Below, one piece after another: positions 26,079 to 31,516 of a DNA stretch of 64,000 bases. Position 1 is the first letter of the stretch, and every line of letters begins with the position of its first letter. Below the pieces are notes generated by a model. The model made no database searches. It had not been told where the DNA came from and saw nothing but the letters and a program-made list of their open reading frames with translations. Position numbers and translations under genes: made by a program. Source of the DNA: Muribaculaceae bacterium Isolate-013 (NCI) (GTDB lineage: Bacteria; Bacteroidota; Bacteroidia; Bacteroidales; Muribaculaceae); NCBI GenBank assembly GCA_004102785.1, contig SCEJ01000004.1, forward strand, positions 1 through 64,000, read 5' to 3'.

Positions 26079-26693
26079 TTACTGTTTGATGTAAAGAATG
26101 TTGGGATTGTTTTTCAGGCATACGCCGTTGAGCCATTCGGGGAGCATGGGCGTGTCTTCGAGCGAGGGAATCAGCACTACGGCATCATAGGCGGCATCAA
26201 TGGTCAGAAGACCTTTGCCGTCCCAATTCTTTTCTGCGCCGATAATCATATTCGGCTCATAAGCCGGAGCGATTGTTGCTTTCTCGCCCTCGCCGTTAGA
26301 TGCGCCCTCTACAAGCACGTCATTCTCGGCGAGGCCGGTGTATGCGCTCTGGAGCGTGAGAGTGTCGTATTCGGTATTACTTTTGTCAATGCCGGTTATT
26401 ACGACAAGTTTTGAATAGTCGCCGTGCTTGGTGACGGAATCGCCCACAGAGAAGTAATGACCTTTCGGAATGCGCGGTTTGGTGGTCGTGCCACCGGCAA
26501 GTACCTTAACGGTCTTGCAGATAGCCGCGCTCAATTCATCGAAGTCAACACAAAGCGGAACGGCACGGCGTAACACAGTGCCGGGCTGTATCTCTTTCTT
26601 CGGGCTGAAACCACCGGGGAGAATCTTTGCCTCTCCGCGCCATATTTCAGGGAAATGCCCGGCATACGACTGTTTCTTAAATTCAATAGCCAT
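26079..26693 (-). CDS. Head decoration / head fibre-like protein
   Basis: A 204-aa protein with the repeated-looking capsid-stabiliser motif VLRRAVPLCVDFDELSAAIC followed by KTVKVLAGGTTTKPRIPKGH, which I associate with Bacteroidetes phage head decoration or head-fibre proteins. It lies between scaffold and major capsid genes, in the place of lambda gpD. The C-terminal third (LPEWLNGVCLKNNPNILYIKQ) is shared by similar proteins. It would bind the outside of the expanded head. Confidence 0.6.
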   Translation of the reverse strand: MAIEFKKQSYAGHFPEIWRGEAKILPGGFSPKKEIQPGTVLRRAVPLCVDFDELSAAICKTVKVLAGGTTTKPRIPKGHYFSVGDSVTKHGDYSKLVVITGIDKSNTEYDTLTLQSAYTGLAENDVLVEGASNGEGEKATIAPAYEPNMIIGAEKNWDGKGLLTIDAAYDAVVLIPSLEDTPMLPEWLNGVCLKNNPNILYIKQ

Positions 26694-26721
26694 TTGTTGA
26701 TGAATTAAGAGGGGTTAAACA

Positions 26722-27318
26722 TTAGGCCAAATTGTTGTCAGGGAGCGAGTTCGCCCACGCCCGCGCCGCTTCTTTGTCGGCGGTCGCGTCTTTGCCTGGT
26801 TCGTGCGCTTGGCCTTTAGGCACGAGAGAGTTGTTAACCAATTCCTGCTTGAAAGCGGCGACTTCTGTTTCAATGTCTGCATCGTCTGCGATGTGAAGAC
26901 GTTTCGCCATAAAGTCGGGGATTCCATGCTTCTTGGCTGCGGCGGCGATTTGTGCGGCGCGTTCAGTTGCGGCTTTTTCGGCTTTGAGCTTCTGATTCTC
27001 GCTTTCGAGAGCATCAAGTCGCTCACTGAATTTCTTCATCCATGCCGGTTCTGCTGCTTCGCCGGTGCCGGTCGTTTCCTCTCCGCTGCCCTCATCATCA
27101 GATGGCTCGGTAGATGATTTGCGCGTCTTCCTTGTAATCTCCCCCTGCATCGCCTTTGCATAGGGTACAAGCGAATCCGCTTTTGCGGCTATATCTTCTT
27201 CGGTCGCATCGTCCTTGAGTTCTGCTGCGCCGAGTTCTGCGAGATTTTCGATAGCTTTTGGGGTAAGTCCGAATGACTTACATTTTACGGTCAATACCGC
27301 GATGAGTTTCTTTTTCAT
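26722..27318 (-). CDS. Capsid scaffolding protein
   Basis: A 198-aa highly charged protein with a central coiled coil (ERLDALESENQKLKAEKAATERAAQIA) preceded by a disordered acidic stretch (SSTEPSDDEGSGEETTGTGE). The composition is typical of scaffolds that guide coat assembly and are then lost. It is the first gene after the TACCTTTG box at 27356-27363 and begins the head operon decoration, capsid, connectors. Confidence 0.7.
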   Translation of the reverse strand: MKKKLIAVLTVKCKSFGLTPKAIENLAELGAAELKDDATEEDIAAKADSLVPYAKAMQGEITRKTRKSSTEPSDDEGSGEETTGTGEAAEPAWMKKFSERLDALESENQKLKAEKAATERAAQIAAAAKKHGIPDFMAKRLHIADDADIETEVAAFKQELVNNSLVPKGQAHEPGKDATADKEAARAWANSLPDNNLA

Positions 27319-27355
27319 TGCAATGTTGAAATGGAGTTAGAATATTCTTTAAGCG

Positions 27356-27363
27356 CAAAGGTA
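27356..27363 (-). promoter_or_regulatory. Head-operon promoter -7 box
   Basis: The minus strand reads TACCTTTG, matching the Bacteroidetes -7 consensus, about 40 bp before the scaffold start. GCGCAAA occurs twice around it (27354-27360 and 27365-27371 on plus). A degenerate AATAC-N7-GCACT at 27381-27397 is a weak relative of the AGTAC-N7-GTACT repeats at the other late promoters. No clear -33 box. Confidence 0.55.
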
Positions 27364-27492
27364 GCGCAAATTTTTGATATAATACCTATTAAGCACTGAA
27401 AATTCTTAAAACTTTTTCTTCTCCTATATGGCTACCTATAAGAGATATAGGCTTTTCGCTAAGTTTTTCTTGAAAAATAATTGCTGAAAAAG

Positions 27493-27523
27493 TTGCCTAT
27501 TATTAGGATAGTCTATAACTTTG
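27493..27523 (+). promoter_or_regulatory. Promoter of the plus-strand island
   Basis: TTG at 27493-27495, 20 bp, then TAACTTTG at 27516-27523: a good Bacteroidetes -33/-7 pair about 33 bp before the first island gene. It is divergent from the head-operon promoter. Confidence 0.65.
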
Positions 27524-27555
27524 CATCATTAAACAATACTTAACACGTACTGAAA

Positions 27556-27711
27556 ATGAAAATCAGAAAGAAAATAATTAAAGTGAGCCGAGAGAGAGCT
27601 ATCGAGTTAGCCGCGAATCTCAACTGCATCTCAACAGAGATGGCAAGCAAGTACACCGACAGCGAATTGAAAGAGTGCCTGCGTCTTCTCAAACTCAAAG
27701 CTGACTTCTAA
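27556..27711 (+). CDS. Small basic protein, first gene of island (unknown)
   Basis: A 51-aa frame (MKIRKKIIKVSRERAIELAA...LRLLKLKADF) directly after the island promoter. It is basic at the N-terminus and predicted all helical, with no recognised family. Short proteins of the type (L)KECLRLLKLK... are common near DUF3871 genes in Bacteroidetes elements, as far as I recall. Support comes from promoter, spacing and coding-like composition. Confidence 0.5.
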   Translation: MKIRKKIIKVSRERAIELAANLNCISTEMASKYTDSELKECLRLLKLKADF

Positions 27712-27736
27712 TCATCAACCCTCAATCTCAACGCAA

Positions 27737-27946
27737 ATGAAACCCGGATTTCTCGCTGAAGCTATCAGCATCATCAGCAAAAGCAACTCAATCACCGTGT
27801 CGTTCAACGTGCCGGTTAATGATAACTACTCGCACACATACGCAATTCTCATTCATCAGAGCAACGCGAGTGTTATCAAGCAACTCACTAATGCCGGATT
27901 CTCACTCTCGATGACCTCAAAAGGGCTGTCAGTCGATAAATTCTAA
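27737..27946 (+). CDS. Small protein of unknown function
   Basis: A 69-aa protein (MKPGFLAEAISIISKSNS...GLSVDKF) that looks alpha/beta: a helix, strand SITVSFNVPV, helix HQSNASVIKQLTNAGF, strand SLSMTSKGLSV. The start codon is immediately preceded by CAACGCAA (27729-27736), the element recurring before starts in this phage. No function can be assigned. Confidence 0.6.
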   Translation: MKPGFLAEAISIISKSNSITVSFNVPVNDNYSHTYAILIHQSNASVIKQLTNAGFSLSMTSKGLSVDKF

Positions 27947-27951
27947 ATACT

Positions 27952-28128
27952 ATGTCAAGAGAAATGAATCGGACATATAAGTGCCCGAATGACAAACACC
28001 CCAAGACCGCTCGAAGATTCAAATATGAGCCTGAGCCAATTTGCCCTATATGCAGACAAAAAATGATACGAGTTTTTATCCCTATAAAATCTAAAAACAA
28101 CAGTTCGGTAATTTTTGAGCAGGCATAG
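27952..28128 (+). CDS. Small zinc-ribbon-like protein
   Basis: A 58-aa protein with a CPN...CPIC pattern (Cys11, Cys31 and Cys34, plus His16) suggesting a small zinc-binding ribbon, rich in Lys/Arg. It starts five bases after the preceding stop, so it is co-transcribed. Only three Cys are present, so metal binding would need His16. Function unknown. Confidence 0.5.
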   Translation: MSREMNRTYKCPNDKHPKTARRFKYEPEPICPICRQKMIRVFIPIKSKNNSSVIFEQA

Positions 28129-28263
28129 CTGTATCGCACTGATACACAATAGTTTGCATTGATATTGAATTGTTATTGCATCTTATTGATATTCAATTGA
28201 ATATGCAAATTTTACCGAACTATTGTAAAAAGAAAAAGTACAACAATTAAACATACAACGCAA

Positions 28264-29166
28264 ATGATTACTGAATCAACTCTCGAAAACAAACTCTTCG
28301 ACTTCGACAAGGCGAAAGTTCAGACGCTTTCACTCGAACAGTTAGAGCGCACACACCGCGAAAATGATGTTTATGGCAAGCCTTTTCGTGGAATCTACCA
28401 CTTTGAGCTGCTGCAAACGCTCATCAGCGAGTGTAACAATCTCGGATACAACGTTGAGGTTTATGACCTCTTCGCCGCGCAGAACAAAGACCGCAATACT
28501 CCCGGCGTTGTGCTGCTGCCACAAGTAGAGGCGCAGTTCGGGGAACGAGCATTTGAAGCTCATATACTGCGCCGTGTCTTCGCAAATATCCGTATCACTG
28601 ACTTTGATGATGAAGAAAAAACAACTAACCTCGCAGTCGCTTTTCATCAGAAAGGCATTCAAGTCGGTTTCGGAAATATGGTTAAGATATGCCATAATCA
28701 AACGATGCTCTGCGCCGACAAGTACATAGCTACTTACAGCGAACGTGGCAAAGGCCGGAGCGAATCAATCACTATTCCGCAAGTTCTCGATGTCGTGAAG
28801 TCGTGGCTTGTAGATGCCAGGCACATCATCGTGACCGAGCGCGAAAAGATAGAGCGCATGAAAGAGATAGAGGTCGGAGCGCAACAGGCACTACTTCTCA
28901 TCGGTATGCTGACTGCGATTCGCGTAAAATGCGATTCTGCATACCCGACAATCAAAGAGAATCGTGTCTATCCTCTCAATCAGGCGCAGATAACAAAGTT
29001 CACTGAAAGTCTGCTCCTGAAGTATCACGATTCCGAGCGCATCTCTGCATGGGATTTGTATAACGCTGCGACTGACCTTTACAAAGCGGATTCAATGGAT
29101 ATTCCGGCTCTGATGCCGCAGAATCGCGCAATGGTGCAGTTCCTCAACGAGCAATTCAATCTCTGA
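28264..29166 (+). CDS. DUF3871-type protein
   Basis: A 300-aa protein that I recognise as the DUF3871 type found in Bacteroidetes phages and conjugative elements. Diagnostic stretches are PGVVLLPQVEAQFGE, AFEAHILRRVFANIRI, TTNLAVAFHQKGIQVGFG and VKICHNQTML. These resemble the plasmid/phage DUF932 proteins of other phyla, whose role is unclear. CAACGCAA lies directly before the ATG. The 135 bp upstream is AT-rich and contains a 14-bp palindrome TATTCAATTGAATA near 28187-28200, a possible regulator site. Confidence 0.7.
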   Translation: MITESTLENKLFDFDKAKVQTLSLEQLERTHRENDVYGKPFRGIYHFELLQTLISECNNLGYNVEVYDLFAAQNKDRNTPGVVLLPQVEAQFGERAFEAHILRRVFANIRITDFDDEEKTTNLAVAFHQKGIQVGFGNMVKICHNQTMLCADKYIATYSERGKGRSESITIPQVLDVVKSWLVDARHIIVTEREKIERMKEIEVGAQQALLLIGMLTAIRVKCDSAYPTIKENRVYPLNQAQITKFTESLLLKYHDSERISAWDLYNAATDLYKADSMDIPALMPQNRAMVQFLNEQFNL

Positions 29167-29184
29167 AACAAAGTATTATCAACA

Positions 29185-29215
29185 GCGAGGGGTGGCGTTA
29201 GCCGCTGCCTCTCGC
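29185..29215 (+). terminator. Stem-loop after DUF3871 gene
   Basis: A GC-rich hairpin: GCGAGGGG at 29185-29192 with CCTCTCGC at 29208-29215 (one mismatch) and an inner GGC-GTTA-GCC. It is followed by ATTAAAAT rather than a clean T-run, so it may attenuate rather than terminate. Confidence 0.4.
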
Positions 29216-29231
29216 ATTAAAATATACAATC

Positions 29232-29387
29232 ATGCGACACTTCAAAGTTAGAATCCGTGAAGTCGGCTCTGACCACATAATTGAAACTGAATATCATGGG
29301 AATTTAGACCGAGCCGGAGTGATTGACTTTTACGGTCTGAAAAATCCTGATGTTGAATGGTATCAAATAATCGAAACAAAAGAATGA
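29232..29387 (+). CDS. Small protein of unknown function
   Basis: A 51-aa acidic protein (MRHFKVRIREVGSDHIIETE...WYQIIETKE) with a beta-hairpin-like N-terminus and the phrase GVIDFYGLKNPDVEWYQI. Its stop overlaps the next start (ATGA at 29384-29387), which supports real translation. No family recognised. Confidence 0.6.
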   Translation: MRHFKVRIREVGSDHIIETEYHGNLDRAGVIDFYGLKNPDVEWYQIIETKE

Positions 29388-29773
29388 AAAAAGCACTTGT
29401 GAAAAGCACCGGCGAGATAGTTAAAGTTGACACTCGCCTTGAAAGTTCTCGATACGGACTTCTTTGGAAAGAGGTCGGTACGTCCCGGAGCTTTCCTGAT
29501 TCAGAATTGCAGCTATTCGATGATAGTGGCGTCACTGATTTTGTTGAAACATGGCACCCAAATTACTATCACTCTGACCTGATAGCGTGGATAGATGACC
29601 TACATTGCGCTCTTGACAACGAATGCGATGATGAAAAACTCGCTCGAATAAAAGAAACGTGGGGCAACAGTCCCGGCTTTTGGTTGAGGGAGTTAATCAA
29701 TCTTGAAATTGCTGCGTTTCGTGATTCTCTTGAACGATATTATAAGTTACAATATCCCAATATTAAATCCTGA
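29384..29773 (+). CDS. Protein of unknown function
   Basis: A 129-aa protein starting MKKALVKSTGEIVKVDTRLE. The first 60 residues resemble small SH3-like or DUF4314-style modules (VKSTGEIVKV...YGLLWKEVGTSRSFPDSELQLFDD), common in Bacteroidetes phage accessory proteins. The rest is helical (DLIAWIDDLHCALDNECDDEKLARIKETW). The start is set by the ATGA overlap. It is followed at once by a terminator hairpin, so it ends this sub-operon. Confidence 0.6.
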   Translation: MKKALVKSTGEIVKVDTRLESSRYGLLWKEVGTSRSFPDSELQLFDDSGVTDFVETWHPNYYHSDLIAWIDDLHCALDNECDDEKLARIKETWGNSPGFWLRELINLEIAAFRDSLERYYKLQYPNIKS

Positions 29774-29796
29774 TAGGCTCGGAGAGATGAGCCTAT
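29773..29796 (+). terminator. Rho-independent terminator
   Basis: A perfect 8-bp stem ATAGGCTC (29773-29780) / GAGCCTAT (29789-29796) with an 8-nt loop, followed by TTGACTTTCT. It separates the first part of the island from the ADP-ribosylglycohydrolase operon. Confidence 0.6.
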
Positions 29797-29869
29797 TTGA
29801 CTTTCTCGCTTTCAGTTGATAAAATACACATTTGTCCGGCTGAAATGCGAGGATTAGCGAGGAAATGCG

Positions 29870-29877
29870 TAACTTTG
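29870..29877 (+). promoter_or_regulatory. Promoter -7 box of the ADP-ribosylglycohydrolase operon
   Basis: TAACTTTG matches the Bacteroidetes -7 consensus 25 bp before the first gene of the operon. No good -33 TTTG lies 19-20 bp upstream. With the terminator before it, this gives the operon its own transcription, as expected of a lysogenically expressed moron. Confidence 0.5.
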
Positions 29878-29902
29878 CAATACCTTAAAACTCAACGCAA
29901 TT

Positions 29903-30139
29903 ATGGAATCATCGAAAGTCGTACACGTTCACTTCAAAGTGCCATACGAGGGGATGACTGACCTTTACTTTGGCTCTCTGAAAGCGATATATGCACAAGT
30001 GCCGGAAGATATAATCGGCATAAAATACAAGTCGCTCACAAATGCCATTCGAGGCAAGGATTGTTATGAAAATAAGAGTTGCAAAATACGAATAGGAGAG
30101 TTGCAGCGAATGTCTAACATCAGAAGAAAGAGTATCTAA
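29903..30139 (+). CDS. Small conserved-looking protein
   Basis: A 78-aa protein beginning with a His/Phe strand (VVHVHFKVPYEGMTDLYFGS) and containing SLKAIYAQVPEDIIGIKYKSL. I have a loose memory of similar short proteins in Bacteroidetes phages and plasmids; function unknown. It may bind nucleic acid, judging from the basic C-terminus (RIGELQRMSNIRRKS). CAACGCAA lies two bases before the ATG. It leads the operon that contains the ADP-ribosylglycohydrolase. Confidence 0.6.
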   Translation: MESSKVVHVHFKVPYEGMTDLYFGSLKAIYAQVPEDIIGIKYKSLTNAIRGKDCYENKSCKIRIGELQRMSNIRRKSI

Positions 30140-30143
30140 CAAA

Positions 30144-30383
30144 ATGAGGAAAATATATATATCAACATCAAACTATTTCGATGATGAGTTACATCCGTAT
30201 CGAGATAAGATTCAGTCTAAATATGTGTTGAAAACTGACGGCGGTGCTGCATATATAGAAACTGATGATACAATCGGCCAAGTAGTCGAGTTCTTCATTG
30301 ACAACGTATATCCGAGAATCGTTGTCGGTAAAGATGATGATGCAGAATTAAGTGTAACAATATATGACGGTTATATAGAATGA
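30144..30383 (+). CDS. Small acidic protein of unknown function
   Basis: A 79-aa acidic protein (MRKIYISTSNYFDDEL...SVTIYDGYIE) of probable alpha/beta fold. It is coupled to the ADP-ribosylglycohydrolase by a 4-base overlap. It may be a partner of that enzyme or of the MuF toxin domain, but nothing in the sequence proves this. Confidence 0.6.
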   Translation: MRKIYISTSNYFDDELHPYRDKIQSKYVLKTDGGAAYIETDDTIGQVVEFFIDNVYPRIVVGKDDDAELSVTIYDGYIE

Positions 30384-31150
30384 TAGGCGCAATAATAGGC
30401 GACATTGCCGGTTCTCGATTCGAGTTCAATAACACAAATGACTACAACTTTCAGATGTTTCACCCTGATTGTAGTTATACGGATGATACAATATGCACGG
30501 TGGCCGTTGCAGATGCTATCCTACGCGGTGTTTCATACAAAGATAGCTTGTTGTATTGGTGCCACAAATATCCGCGACCTATGGGCGCGTATGGCGGTTC
30601 TTTCTCGCGGTGGCTGCATGAAGAAGACCCGCAGCCCTACAACTCATTCGGGAACGGTGCTGCAATGCGCGTGTCGCCGGTTGCATGGGCTTTTAATGAG
30701 CCAAGCGATGTCATGCGTCATGCGATGGCAAGCGCGGAATGCACTCACAATCATCAAGAGGGTTTAATCGGTGCTGTTGCAACGGCTGAATTGATATATC
30801 ACTATCGAGAAACGCCAGTAGTCGGAAATTATGTCAATCACATAGCACGGTTTTATTACGGCCAAGATTGGGAAAACAATTTGCCGCGCCCCGGTGTTTT
30901 CAACGAAACGTGTCAGGGCTGTGTGCCGCTTGCTTTCCACATCATAAATCAGAGCAATTCATTTGAAGATGCTGTGCGTAATGCCGTGAGCTATGGCGGC
31001 GATTCTGATACTCTCGGTGCGATTGTCGGCTCAATCGCTGAAGCTCGGTGGGGTGTGCCTATTGAGATGCAAAAGATAGCTCTGAATATGCTGCCTCAGG
31101 ATATGCTCAAAGTAGTAATCAACTTCATACAAAAATATCAGAGCCAATGA
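30380..31150 (+). CDS. ADP-ribosylglycohydrolase (DraG/ARH family)
   Basis: Removes ADP-ribose from modified targets, classically from arginine. The protein is all helical, 256 aa (normal for the family), with the binuclear metal site intact: GAIIGDIAGSRFE at the N-terminus, SYTDDT at about residues 33-38, GNGAAMRVSPVAW in the middle, and the C-terminal VSYGGDSDTLGAIVGSIAEA, where D-x-D-T binds metal. It is the third gene of a plus-strand operon with 4-base overlaps on both sides. It points at, and ends about 370 bp from, the MuF gene, whose C-terminus is an ADP-ribosyltransferase domain of R-S-ExE type. The natural reading is an antidote or eraser for that activity, but DraG-like enzymes also occur alone in phages as counter-defence or host-takeover factors. 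Confidence 0.88.
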   Translation: MIGAIIGDIAGSRFEFNNTNDYNFQMFHPDCSYTDDTICTVAVADAILRGVSYKDSLLYWCHKYPRPMGAYGGSFSRWLHEEDPQPYNSFGNGAAMRVSPVAWAFNEPSDVMRHAMASAECTHNHQEGLIGAVATAELIYHYRETPVVGNYVNHIARFYYGQDWENNLPRPGVFNETCQGCVPLAFHIINQSNSFEDAVRNAVSYGGDSDTLGAIVGSIAEARWGVPIEMQKIALNMLPQDMLKVVINFIQKYQSQ

Positions 31151-31482
31151 ACAAAGAAGACTTACTCAAATTCTGCCGATACTATCACGGCGAAAAAGTC
31201 AATCCATTTGACGGCAAAGACCGTGAAAAAGCGTTACTGTGGCTCTATGAACGAACGTGGATTCAAGAGTTACTGACAGCCGCAAAGAACGACAAACCGA
31301 GCGCGATGTTATCTGAATACATAGATGATTACATCGGTGTCGGGTTGAAAGACTTTGCAAAGTTCGATGACACGCCGGTAACACTGAAAGCGATGCTCTT
31401 TAATCGCTATGCAAAGAGTGCATACACAATGCGAGATGCCGTTGACGGATTCAAAGACTTCTATCAGAAATATTACAAGTAA
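31147..31482 (+). CDS. Unknown protein, candidate immunity factor
   Basis: A 111-aa mostly helical protein (LKFCRYYHGEKVNPFDGKD; ALLWLYERTWIQELL; IDDYIGVGLKDFAKFDDTPVTLKAMLFNRYAK). It overlaps the glycohydrolase stop by four bases and ends just before a bidirectional terminator shared with the MuF-toxin gene. Polymorphic MuF toxins are often paired with small immunity genes nearby, so this is a candidate. I do not recognise the family, and an ordinary phage accessory role is possible. Confidence 0.55.
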   Translation: MNKEDLLKFCRYYHGEKVNPFDGKDREKALLWLYERTWIQELLTAAKNDKPSAMLSEYIDDYIGVGLKDFAKFDDTPVTLKAMLFNRYAKSAYTMRDAVDGFKDFYQKYYK

Positions 31483-31483
31483 C

Positions 31484-31507
31484 AAGGGGCGCGAAAATGC
31501 GCCCCTT
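31484..31507. terminator. Bidirectional terminator between island and MuF gene
   Basis: A perfect 9-bp stem AAGGGGCGC (31484-31492) / GCGCCCCTT (31499-31507) with a 6-nt loop, T-rich on the plus side and partly on the minus side. It lies between convergent stops at 31482 and 31517. Confidence 0.8.
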
Positions 31508-31516
31508 TGTCGTTCA

